From Tolypothrix campylonemoides VB511288 (lineage in GTDB: Bacteria; Cyanobacteriota; Cyanobacteriia; Cyanobacteriales; Nostocaceae): DNA of 64,000 nt. Where the stretch lies: assembly GCA_000828075.3 (NCBI GenBank), contig JXCB02000001.1, positions 1,004,155 to 1,068,154 of the forward strand, given 5' to 3'. A program made the position numbers and the translations under genes. Positions 44,518 through 53,432 of the stretch are shown here, piece after piece. Position 1 is the first letter of the stretch. Each line of letters opens with the position of its first letter. The notes beneath the pieces were generated by a model that saw nothing but the letters and a program-made list of their open reading frames with translations, was not told where the DNA came from and searched no databases.

Positions 44518-44862
44518 TTAGCCGCCATTGTTGCCTTTGTGAGGCGAATAATCAGGACAATTAACGGCTTTTTTATTTAAAACAAAATAAGGCTGTACAG
44601 CACACTGTATGTATTGATTACGTTTAAAAAATTGACATCTAAAACACGGAATTTGATAGTAAAGTTTTAGAGTCATTATTCGATTGTATAAAGCCTGTTT
44701 AAACTTGGATTGCTTCAGAAAAGCAACTGACAAAAGCAATAAAAAGCAAAGGGGAATAAAAAACAACCCTTCTCTAGGAATCGTCACATCTTTTTGTGGT
44801 GCAGAATTTGAGGGAGACACACTCAAAGTCTGCTCGATTAAAACTTCTCTTTTTTGCTGCAT
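44518..44862 (-). CDS. Small conserved-looking cysteine-motif membrane protein
   Basis: A 114-residue protein with one hydrophobic segment (about 34-48, FFIPLCFLLLLSVAF) and a C-terminal cysteine module: IPCFRCQFF (CxxC), YIQCAVQP and VNCPDYSP. I recall the same arrangement (CxxCxFF...CAVxP...CxDYSP) in small cyanobacterial hypothetical proteins, which supports it being real. The cysteines suggest metal binding or redox on one membrane face. Function unknown. Confidence 0.55.
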   Translation of the reverse strand: MQQKREVLIEQTLSVSPSNSAPQKDVTIPREGLFFIPLCFLLLLSVAFLKQSKFKQALYNRIMTLKLYYQIPCFRCQFFKRNQYIQCAVQPYFVLNKKAVNCPDYSPHKGNNGG

Positions 44863-45304
44863 TTTGAGTCAAAAGCTTTGATGACTTCATATCCTGCCTA
44901 ATATTTAAATTTCGTCAATAACTTTTTTCTTAAAACGAAGATATACCCTTACAATACCCTTAAGTCAAAGATATTGAATTTATCTTATGATTAGGGAAAA
45001 AAGGGAAAAAAGGTTTTATATAGACAATGAAGAAAATCGATATCTGACGAAAGACAGGTTTAATTACAGTCATATCTCTAAAAGTAGTTCTAATACACCT
45101 ACCTTTGGTTATGTGTCTGTAGACGTGTTTTAACTCAAGCTTTATGTGCCAAAGGATAGTTACATAAAGTGATTGTGTATGTAACAACAAGTCTCAACAA
45201 CAGTCAGGGTTTTTTGTTCTAAAACAGCAAATCTTGCACTTATGAACTGAAAACCCCCTAATTTTTCTTTAATATTTTCCTTTAATATTAAGGCTCCTTT
45301 AATA
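44863..45304. other. AT-rich spacer
   Basis: No gene seen. Near its right end two direct copies of TTAATATTAAGG (about 45282-45311) follow a TTTAATATTTTCC variant, next to the stop of the minus-strand gene; they are self-complementary and could form a small terminator. Confidence 0.35.
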
Positions 45305-46132
45305 TTAAGGATATACAGTGTCAGCAACCAACACGGGCTTGTTTCTGTAATCGGCTTCCAACTGTCCTCTCACTCTCTCATCCCAGGTTATGCCGTAGTC
45401 TCTCTGAATATCTGCAACAACAAACGGACGAACAACACCCACCACTCCTATCGTTTGATCCTGCTTAATAGGACTTTTTGGTGTTCCAATTAATAAAACT
45501 AGTAAATCTTCTCCACCAAGCATGGAGTTTTTATCTAGTGTAAACAAAACCGGACTTTGAATATTGTCAACTTCACTCCTAACTGCAAGTCTCGTGCCAT
45601 AGTATTTGTTAGGATATTTGGTGATTTGCCCAGCTGTGGGTGCTAGCATCATGGACTTAGCAATAATCGCGGGTTTATTGATGTAGTCTTTATAGTCTTC
45701 GTTTTGCAAACTCAGCTTATAATCGCGTTCAATATTTGGAATATCTAAGTTACGAACATCGCCTGTAACTTGAACTCTGATGTTACTATCTGTAGGTAAA
45801 TCAAAAGGCACACCTGAAGCGTTCACCACTACTATAGGTTCGCCGCTAAAAAATCGCTCATCGCTTACAGTAAAAGAACTTAAACCGACTTTTTTAATAG
45901 GTTTGCTTATAACAGTCACGGTTTGACCGATAATTTCGTCTGTATTTTTACTGACTTCATATGTACTCACAACTGGCGTAGGAGCAGCCCCATTATCTCT
46001 ATAACCAAATTTCACCAGCACAGCAAGCAATAGTATGGATATGATGACTTTTGCGTCCCAAAGCTTGTTAAGTAAATAGTCTCTTTCAGTACTGATTTTG
46101 TTCTTCATCTCTTGCTCATTTAAATTACTCAT
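45305..46132 (-). CDS. Membrane-anchored protein with duplicated OB-like domain (unknown)
   Basis: A 275-residue protein: a cytoplasmic N-terminus, one membrane helix (about 29-46), then two similar halves. Each half reads roughly G(Q/T)xVxVxS...FTLD/FTVSDE...GEP/GGEDLLVLxxx...VxGxVRxxxxxxIxRDY...Y..KPxxxA: first half about 65-165, second about 168-275. The strand pattern suggests OB-fold-like beta barrels facing the periplasm or lumen. No catalytic motif. Inference: internal duplication of a ligand- or nucleic-acid-like binding fold used as a structural or sensory ectodomain. Confidence 0.65.
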   Translation of the reverse strand: MSNLNEQEMKNKISTERDYLLNKLWDAKVIISILLLAVLVKFGYRDNGAAPTPVVSTYEVSKNTDEIIGQTVTVISKPIKKVGLSSFTVSDERFFSGEPIVVVNASGVPFDLPTDSNIRVQVTGDVRNLDIPNIERDYKLSLQNEDYKDYINKPAIIAKSMMLAPTAGQITKYPNKYYGTRLAVRSEVDNIQSPVLFTLDKNSMLGGEDLLVLLIGTPKSPIKQDQTIGVVGVVRPFVVADIQRDYGITWDERVRGQLEADYRNKPVLVADTVYP

Positions 46133-47060
46133 AGTTCAAACTCTTTTTGAATTCAAAATTATTCAAACTTGGGGTTTGACTCTAAAAATGCTAAAATTAC
46201 AAATTATACTTAAGTGAAAGTTTATTTGAGTTGCAGGTCAATTTCTGCTTATTCAAGCAGTCATTGATTTGAAGAGAGTATTTATTTGTCAACTATTTTA
46301 GATTACCAATTTTATGTCATTAGCTCTTCTAACTGAGGTAATACAATCAGTATCAAAGAAGATTGATTGGCAATACTATAGGTAGATTTCTATCTTTCAC
46401 TAGCTGAGAGGGTAAAGTCGGCGGCACTTTCGCCAAGCCCGCAAGACAAAAACTCATACAAATTTAGGCTTCTTAAGTACGGTTCGGATCAGCCCCGAGA
46501 CCAAAGTCTGCACGGCACTACCCTGGTTTGAGGGTGAGGAGGATATTCGCACCTTTGACTAAAAGTACAGCCGCAATAGGCTTGATTATACCTAGTGTCG
46601 GTGTTACGATTCGGCGTATCCCTCAACATGGCGCTTTGCGCTTAGCCCACTGCCTTTTGGGCGATGGGCGTAGCCCCGCCTCCGGCGATGGCGCTTTTCT
46701 CCCGCTGAGTTCAGAGGACACGCTACGCGTTGGCGGAGCCTGCGCTTTGCGCTTACGCGATGGACGTAGCCCTGGCTTCAGCGATCGCATGAGTAAAAAT
46801 TCTTGGCACACAACTCATAGCTTGTTGCGCAATTGTCATCAACGCAGTATGTGGTGACAAGGGTGTGCAAACAGTTGCCAAATTTTTAAACCCTAAATGA
46901 ATTTGGGGAATTTCATCTACCGAGATAGATTTCAAAAAATAGTCTTTTGTTTTTAGTGACACTTGAAAAGTGACGGTCGTCTGTTGTACTTTGGTGTATC
47001 CTTGCAAGTAAGAGGTACTTGGTTCTATTTGTCTCTTAGTTACTAAACCATAATGCAGCA
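46133..47060. other. Repeat-filled spacer upstream of the kinase
   Basis: Contains GC-rich cyanobacterial repeats at 46620-46790 (GCGCTTTGCGCTTA, GATGGCGCTTTTCTCCCGC and similar). Segment 46400-46550 contains short stems of unclear origin. A minus-strand frame at 46753-47061 shows no family resemblance. No supported gene. Confidence 0.4.
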
Positions 47061-48584
47061 ATGCTAGCAGAGCTTAACCCCGGAACTTTAATTAACAATC
47101 GCTATCAGGTTCAAAGACTTCTTGGACAGGGAGGTTTTGGAAAAACTTACTTAGCATCTGATATGCAACGTTTCGGGGATCTGTGTGTCCTGAAAGAGTT
47201 TGTGCCTGTAAACACGTCAGAGCATATCCTGGTCAAATCTCGTGAGCTATTTGAGCGCGAAGCAAAAATATTATACCAAATTAATCATCCCCAAATTCCT
47301 AAATTTCTGGCTTGGTTGACTGAGCAACAGCGGCTGTTTATAGTCCAAGAATATATAGAAGGCAAAACTTATTCTCAACTTTTGCGCGATCGCTTATCAA
47401 GGGAAAGAAAGCCGTTTTCCCAGGCAGAAGTATCAGCGTGGTTATCGGATCTGTTGCTCATTTTAGACTATCTCCACCAGCGCAACATCATTCATCGGGA
47501 TATATCACTTGACAATGTGATGTTTTCCCATAAGCTTTCTAAACCTGTACTCATCGACTTTGGCGTGGTGAAGCAGAAAGTCACTCAGATTTTGGCGGGT
47601 GATTCTTCTGATTCTCCCAATCCCCGGCACTCTGTTGCTGGTTCAATGGTGGGAAAAATGGGTTATTCTCCACCAGAACAGATTCGTATGGGACGTTGCT
47701 ACCCCTCTAGCGACCTTTATGCACTAGGCGTTTCTGCTGTTGTTCTCCTGACTGGCAAAACACCAAGTTCTTTACTAGATGCCTCTTTCAAGTGGCAATG
47801 GCGCTCAATAGTTAATGTAAGTGAACCTCTGGGTAAGATACTGGAAAAAATGCTGGCGGAAAAACCAGCAGACCGCTACCAATCAGCCAAAGAAATTTAC
47901 AATCTGCTTCGGTCACCAATTTTACCTGGCAGTATCAGTGTGAGCGTATCGCATCAGAAAATGCAAATTTACCCTGATGTTAATGAACTTGAATTACCAC
48001 AGACTATACAAGCACAAAAAATTCAACAGTCGAACCAACACTTACAACAACCCAAGGAAAACACTGAAGCAGCAACTTCATTTCAGGCACAAAAGTCTAC
48101 TCATATTAACCCAGAGTTTTTAGAGTATTGTCAGCGGGAACTGACTAGTTCTGTCGGACCATTTGCCAGTGTTTTGATCAAAAAGACTTTGGATCAAACC
48201 CCACAAATGACACCTAGCGAACTCGTAGAAAAGTTAGCTGCAGCAATTCCTGATCCGCAACGGGCAGACGAGTTTAGAAACAAGATCCGAATTCCCTTAC
48301 AACCTGAGTCAGAAAGAAAAACACTCCCGGAAACAACCCCCTCTGGGCAAAGCATAAAAAGCATAAATAGTTATCCTGTTGCTAACAACCCAGAATTTCT
48401 ACAATATTGTCGGCAAGAACTGACTACTTTTATAGGACCATTCGCCAGCTTTGTTCTTCAAGACACTTTGGCACAAAATCCCCAAATAACACCAGAGGAA
48501 TTAGTAGAAGCCTTAGTCGCAAAGATTCCTGACCACCAAAGGGCGCAAGAATTTAGAAAGCGTATTCACATCCCTCGCCAGTAA
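47061..48584 (+). CDS. Serine/threonine protein kinase with duplicated C-terminal domain
   Basis: A 507-residue eukaryotic-type kinase. The P-loop is LLGQGGFGKTYLA (20-32), Lys45 in VLKEFVP, the catalytic loop IIHRDISLDNVMF (144-156), DFGVVKQ (166-172), and an activation segment GKMGYSPPEQIRMG. After the kinase domain (to about 285) comes a low-complexity Gln-rich linker, then two copies of a domain of about 65 residues (353-417 and 442-506): NPEFL(E/Q)YC then a GPFAS core, then a tail ending in EFR(N/K)(K/R)I. No transmembrane helix. The repeated helical domain may bind a partner. Cytoplasmic signalling; substrates unknown. Confidence 0.92.
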   Translation: MLAELNPGTLINNRYQVQRLLGQGGFGKTYLASDMQRFGDLCVLKEFVPVNTSEHILVKSRELFEREAKILYQINHPQIPKFLAWLTEQQRLFIVQEYIEGKTYSQLLRDRLSRERKPFSQAEVSAWLSDLLLILDYLHQRNIIHRDISLDNVMFSHKLSKPVLIDFGVVKQKVTQILAGDSSDSPNPRHSVAGSMVGKMGYSPPEQIRMGRCYPSSDLYALGVSAVVLLTGKTPSSLLDASFKWQWRSIVNVSEPLGKILEKMLAEKPADRYQSAKEIYNLLRSPILPGSISVSVSHQKMQIYPDVNELELPQTIQAQKIQQSNQHLQQPKENTEAATSFQAQKSTHINPEFLEYCQRELTSSVGPFASVLIKKTLDQTPQMTPSELVEKLAAAIPDPQRADEFRNKIRIPLQPESERKTLPETTPSGQSIKSINSYPVANNPEFLQYCRQELTTFIGPFASFVLQDTLAQNPQITPEELVEALVAKIPDHQRAQEFRKRIHIPRQ

Positions 48585-48671
48585 GCAATTCAAAATTCAA
48601 AAGCTGCCTATTAACTCGTGAGGGTCGTGCTTTATCATTAGTCATTACAAAGGACTTTGGACAAATGACTA

Positions 48672-49535
48672 ATGACGGTTATAAAAAAATCTATGAGTAA
48701 TCCAAATTCAACGACATCATTACCGGGTTGGACGTTATCAGCGCGAGAACCTCAATTTATTGAATCGTTGATGCCAATATGGGAATGGTTTTACCGCTAC
48801 TATTTTCGAGTGCAGACTTCAGGTTGGCATCACATTCCAGACAATGAAAAGGTTTTGCTGGTTGGCTCACATAATGGTGGGATAGCATCTCCAGATTTAC
48901 ACATGATGGTGTACGATTGGTTCCGTCGCTTTGGCACGCAACGTTTGGTGTATGGTTTAATGCACCCTTATGCGTGGAAAGTCAGTCCCCCCATTGCCAG
49001 TCTGGCACAAAAAATTGGAGCCATTCCTGCACATCCAAAAATGGCAAACGCCGCTTTTGATATCGGTGCAAGTGTGCTTGTTTATCCAGGAGGACAATAC
49101 GATATGTTTCGTCCTCATAGCCAGCGTTACAAAATTCAATTTGCTGGTCATAAAGGATTTATCAAGCTTGCCTTAAAAAAGTTGGTACCAATCATTCCGC
49201 TGATCTCTGTAGGCGCACATGATACCTTGATTGTTTTGGGTGATTGCTACGAACAGGTAAAACAGTTAAATCAGTTGGGTATGCCTTGGTTATACCACCT
49301 AGATCCAGGGGTATTTCCCATATATCTAGGTTTGCCTTGGGGCTTGGGTATTGGTCCGCTACCCAATATTCCCTTACCTGTACAAATTCACACCCGTGTC
49401 TGTGCCCCGATTGTTTTTGAACGTTATGGCACTGAAGCAGCCAATGACCGTGAGTACGTGAATGCTTGTTATGACTTAGTTTACACCCAAATGCAACGCG
49501 AATTGGATGTTTTAGTGAAGGATGTAGCGATGTAG
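48672..49535 (+). CDS. Glycerolipid/lysophospholipid acyltransferase-like protein
   Basis: A 287-residue PlsC-like acyltransferase. The catalytic His-Asp motif is in LLVGSHNGGIASPDLHMM (about 63-80; H-x7-D rather than H-x4-D), and LVYPGGQYDMFRPHSQRYKIQF (about 136-157) matches the second conserved block with the substrate-binding Glu/Arg region. Two hydrophobic patches suggest peripheral membrane association. The ATG at 48672 is followed by an in-frame ATG at 48690 that may be the real start. Role: acyl transfer from acyl-ACP or CoA to a glycerolipid or related alcohol; exact acceptor unknown. Confidence 0.82.
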   Translation: MTVIKKSMSNPNSTTSLPGWTLSAREPQFIESLMPIWEWFYRYYFRVQTSGWHHIPDNEKVLLVGSHNGGIASPDLHMMVYDWFRRFGTQRLVYGLMHPYAWKVSPPIASLAQKIGAIPAHPKMANAAFDIGASVLVYPGGQYDMFRPHSQRYKIQFAGHKGFIKLALKKLVPIIPLISVGAHDTLIVLGDCYEQVKQLNQLGMPWLYHLDPGVFPIYLGLPWGLGIGPLPNIPLPVQIHTRVCAPIVFERYGTEAANDREYVNACYDLVYTQMQRELDVLVKDVAM

Positions 49536-49992
49536 TTGATTACGTTATGTTGCAACTGCTGCTGCATACTCACCTTTTACTACATAAGTTGATTATGGTC
49601 GCACTTATTAAAAATTGTCTGTTCTAGAACTTACGTATTTTACAAATAGGTTGGTGCAATACACCCAAGTCGTTGAATCGCTTAAGCGATTACTAAAAAC
49701 CCGTACTTAATCTCTGAAAAGAGAGATTTCTTTGCAAAGAATTATGTTTTTTACGAAATCATCTATCTAAGGATAGGGAAAACATCTATCTTTAGATATA
49801 CAATAAGAGATAGTTAATCTTATAAATGTGTGATTTCTACTTTAGATTTGGACGATGGCAATTATTTGGTTGAAGGCAAGGTAATTTTAATTAACCAAAT
49901 AATAATTGTAAAAAATTGATACATAGTTTCTGAACTCAGATTACAATCCTTAATTTCTTGTCGTTTACTGGCTTCTAGCCCTTATTGCCCCC
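49536..49992. other. Spacer without gene
   Basis: Only a palindrome AATCGCTTAAGCGATT (49676-49691) and AT-rich sequence are seen. Promoter elements for the next gene presumably lie in 49880-49990, but none is distinct enough to call. Confidence 0.35.
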
Positions 49993-50505
49993 ATGCTAAC
50001 TTACTACAGCAAGCCCGTTTGCCTATCACTCATTTCCAGAGATCAGCCACTTTGGTCTGTGGTTGAAACCGCTGTAACAGTCTATCAAAAAGACCATAAT
50101 CGGTTTCACTTATTGTTGACTGCGCCGTCTTTTAACGAGGCTGAAGTGGTAAACTCTAAGAGCCCAGAGAGTACAAATACCCAAGAGCAAGATCATGCTG
50201 ATCTCGCCAGTAGTCCTCGGCAATGGTGGTTAGAAATTGCTCCTGAGCGAGTTATCATGACACACCAAGGTCATGGTCAAGTGAACTACCGTCACTTCTG
50301 GCAACAAGGCGGGTATGGCAGGACTCGCTATTGGTTGGCGAATGAATCATCACAACATAACGAACCTATCCGCCTGCATAATTTTACTCGTAGCCTAATA
50401 CTTAAGGGTGATCCAATGCCTGAGCAGTTGCGAGTGGAATACGAATTGTTGGCAGGAGACGTCCAGCTGGGAAGCTACATTCTTAATATAGAAATTAAAC
50501 ACTAA
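49993..50505 (+). CDS. Hypothetical protein (170 aa)
   Basis: A soluble 170-residue protein with no signal peptide or membrane segment. The N-terminal part (MLTYYSKPVCLSLISRD) and the C-terminal MPEQLRVEYELLAGDVQLGSYILNIEI are well ordered beta-rich stretches; the middle (about 50-80) is low complexity. No family recognised. It lies between two spacers on its own. The absence of frame breaks over the full length and the high coding quality support a real gene. Confidence 0.65.
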   Translation: MLTYYSKPVCLSLISRDQPLWSVVETAVTVYQKDHNRFHLLLTAPSFNEAEVVNSKSPESTNTQEQDHADLASSPRQWWLEIAPERVIMTHQGHGQVNYRHFWQQGGYGRTRYWLANESSQHNEPIRLHNFTRSLILKGDPMPEQLRVEYELLAGDVQLGSYILNIEIKH

Positions 50506-50657
50506 TTCTACTCACCTAAATTGAGATAGGATTTACGTAATAACTCTGGTGAAACTCTTATTTCTTCTCTTCTCCTGTCGGAGACGCTACGCCAACGAGA
50601 CGCTAATTTGAACGTATCCTTTGCGTACGAGTGCGGTAGCCTGCGCTTTGCGCTTAG

Positions 50658-50770
50658 GGACTTCCAAATAAAAAAATATTCAACTTTTTCTTGTGGGATG
50701 GGCTTCTAGCCCGTCCTAGAAACTGGGCGGGCATCCCACAAAACTGGATAATTTATTTGTTGGAAATCCC
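50658..50770. repeat. Palindromic repeat, uninterrupted copy
   Basis: Full-length relative of the element disrupted at 7712-8043: GGGACTTCCAAATAA at one end, TTGGAAATCCC at the other, and GTGGGATGGGC / GGGCATCCCAC plus GCCCGTCC / GGGCGGGC inside. Confidence 0.6.
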
Positions 50771-51410
50771 TTATCTCGAATATTTGTTGGATTCAGCATC
50801 GCATCCTTTGACACTCCTCGGGCTAAAGATGTAGCAAAATAACATTAAAATCGACTGGAGCTTAGTGTAGTGAATGTCCACCTTCAGAAAGCAGCGCCTT
50901 CAGTCATTAGCATTTGGTTAACATAAGTTAACGTGAGTTCGACATCACTCAAAGGAGACCTCACCCCAAACCCCTCTAGCAACAAAAGCTGCTTGTAGGA
51001 GGGGGTTAGGGGGAGGTGCAGAGGGGCTCTTAACCCTGATTCTAATGTTGCTCCTCCCTCTCCTAAAAGGCTATCCATTACCCGGATCTTTCTCAACATT
51101 TGCGAGAGTAATCACTCACCTTTTTTCTAACCCTGATTCGTTCGTCTTTAATTCTCAATAAAAACATAGTTTTAGCGACAATAAGAAGCGTAATTTTGTC
51201 AAGTCTGCTTACAATCTCAGTCTTCAAGACGCATACCAGACAAAGGTTTCAAGATTGTAAACAAAGATGTGACTAATCGATAGCCTAAAAGGAGAGGGAG
51301 GGAGTGAGTGTGAGGTTTGTCGAACTCACGTTAAGTTCAATAGCGGTGAAAAATTGAGAAATATGCAAGCGAACTACTCAACTTTGGCTTGCAACTGAGA
51401 AAGCCAACTC

Positions 51411-51517
51411 ATACCAATTCGCTCATTCACGCATTCATAAGGTACGGCATTAAGAAAGCCTAAGATAAATAGGGTTTGGGAACGTGTATCTGTCGCATTC
51501 TTTTTTCAAACTGGTAT
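51411..51517. mobile_element. 107-bp palindromic repeat, second copy
   Basis: Bounded by ATACCAATT and an ACTGGTAT end; the inner AAGAAAGCCTAAGATAA and GTATCTGTCGCATTCTTTTT blocks match 36309-36405. The rest of 50506-51804 holds CCCTCTCC-type repeats and no gene. Confidence 0.55.
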
Positions 51518-51804
51518 CAGGAAGATTTATATGCCTACGACCTCTACGAGTTAATGAAGTTTAGCCACGAGCCAGTTAAAATTATTTATGGGAGAAATTT
51601 AAAATTTTAGGACTTACGCATTTTGACGAAAAAGTGTCATTCTAAACGGAGTGCAAGCGTAGTGAAGAATCTCTGATATACTTCGCTACACTTTGTTTCG
51701 CTGAGTATGACAAAAATATTTTGCGTAAGCCCTGAATTTATGCGGCAAATGCACCCAAGCCGCTAAGTGGTGATTCTTTACAAACTCGTTCATTTCACAA
51801 CCAT

Positions 51805-53163
51805 ATGGCTTTTGAACGCAGACTGGACACCTTCTCGCTAGCAGCGTTGTTGGTGTCTGCGCATTACGGTTTGGGGTTTCTTTTGGGAACTGCTGAGAAA
51901 TCCCTCGCTTTGGGTACTGCTGGCAGCCTCTATGCTGTCTCTCTTGGTTTGGGTACAATTGCTCTTTTGGGATTGGCAAAGTTTTACTGGACACAAACAG
52001 AGCAAATCTGGATCTTGCTAGGTTCTGCTTACGGAAATGGGGTAAAAATCTTTGTGGGTTTGATGTCTTGGTCATCGCTGATTGGTATCGAAGCCGTTCA
52101 GTTGATTTCTGGAGCCTTTATTCTCAAGGTCTTTGGGATACCTACACTGCCGACGATGGTTGTTTTGGCTATCCTGTTTGCGACAATTTCTTTACTCCCA
52201 GTGGAGAAAGCAGGGTGGATATTGCGAGGGTTACTGGTTCTAAATTTTTTGGCTCTGCTTTATGGGCTATGGGTGTTACACGCTTTCGGTGATTATTTGC
52301 GATCGCCCTTTGGGGGGCTTTCTTTGCAAGTATCGCCGCTTACGGCGCTGACGATTGCCCAATCGCCTATAGAGTTTGCTGGTTCAGTGCAACATATAAG
52401 TTTGCCTTCAGTAGTGGGCATCTCACTGTCTACAATGCTGCTAGTACTTATAGATATGAAGTATCAGCAGTTTCTTGTCCAAGCAAAAGATGTGCAAAGC
52501 TTATATAAAGGTTGTACTTTGGCAGCGATTATACTACTGTTCCTTGCTTTTTTACCTTCGACACTTGTCGTTGCAGCACATAACGCAGGAATTTTGCCTC
52601 CTGGCATTGATGGTAAAGAAACTCTCCCGTTTATCCTATCCTGGATTGGCGGTGGTAGCCAAAAGCCTTTGGGCATTGCTTTGATTGTGTCTTTGTTGGT
52701 TCCAGCACTAGGTATTGGCAGCAGTATATTACGAGTGCAAACCAAGACTGTCTTGGACTTCAACATTCTGCCTGCATCTATGTGGATCCGGGTACTTGTC
52801 ACTGCCGCGAATGCTTTGTTTGGTCTTGCTGTTGCTTTTAAAGGTGGGGAAATTGTCAATCTGATTGTGTCCTTTTATGCAGCTTATGTAGGAGCAGTGT
52901 TTGTTCCTTTTGTTGCCTACTTGCTTGCTCAGACAAAACGCTATACCTTCTCAAAAGGCAGCGTCAAACTGTCTTTAATTATAAGTAGTATTGCTGTTAT
53001 CACATTATTAATTATAACACTTGTAGAACCAGAGGTTGCACTATTTGGTAGTGTTGAATTGAACATCATGGCAACAGGAATCCTCAGTGGAATCTTATTT
53101 TTGTTTATCGGTGAGGTATTAGAGAAGTACTTTCCTACATCCAAGGTTGGAGAAAAAGCTTGA
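51805..53163 (+). CDS. Multi-pass transporter, sodium:solute symporter-like
   Basis: A 452-residue protein with about twelve hydrophobic helices. The opening LDTFSLAALLVSAHYGLGFLLGTAEKSL and the WSSLIGIEAVQLISGAFIL segment recall the broken first helix and following helices of the sodium:solute symporter (LeuT-fold) family, and SLLVPALGIGSSILRVQTKT resembles its sodium-site helix 8. The identity is low enough that an APC-like or uncharacterised transporter remains possible. Substrate unknown. It stands alone; a GGGATTGGGGATTGG tract follows, with no gene up to glgP. Confidence 0.6.
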   Translation: MAFERRLDTFSLAALLVSAHYGLGFLLGTAEKSLALGTAGSLYAVSLGLGTIALLGLAKFYWTQTEQIWILLGSAYGNGVKIFVGLMSWSSLIGIEAVQLISGAFILKVFGIPTLPTMVVLAILFATISLLPVEKAGWILRGLLVLNFLALLYGLWVLHAFGDYLRSPFGGLSLQVSPLTALTIAQSPIEFAGSVQHISLPSVVGISLSTMLLVLIDMKYQQFLVQAKDVQSLYKGCTLAAIILLFLAFLPSTLVVAAHNAGILPPGIDGKETLPFILSWIGGGSQKPLGIALIVSLLVPALGIGSSILRVQTKTVLDFNILPASMWIRVLVTAANALFGLAVAFKGGEIVNLIVSFYAAYVGAVFVPFVAYLLAQTKRYTFSKGSVKLSLIISSIAVITLLIITLVEPEVALFGSVELNIMATGILSGILFLFIGEVLEKYFPTSKVGEKA

Positions 53164-53432
53164 ATTGGGGATTGGGGATTGGCGATTGGCGATTGGGAGG
53201 ATTATGCACGGGGATTCAAACGCCGCTCAAAGGAAAGTAGGAACATCTTCCCAGTACCTAGTCCCTAGTCCCCAGTACCTAGTCCCTAGTCCCCAGTCAT
53301 CAAGTTTGATTGAAAACTGCTTGACAGTTGCTTGCGCTATTGTTTCCTTGGTTAGAGGTAAAAGAGCTAGCCATCCTTCTAAAGTTGGATGCTAGGTGAC
53401 TTAGATTGTCATGACTCTTCTGGATTAGAACC

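Noticed and set aside
46400..46560. Possible group II intron-like fragment
   Set aside because: Only a short GTACGGTTCGGAT-type match; no domain V pairing or reverse transcriptase frame could be found.
46753..47061. Minus-strand 102-codon open frame overlapping the kinase start region
   Set aside because: Starts with TTG inside the kinase start codon, runs through a GC-rich repeat, and shows no family features.
50884..51099. 71-codon minus-strand frame
   Set aside because: Composed largely of the CCCTCTCC/GGAGGG repeat family.
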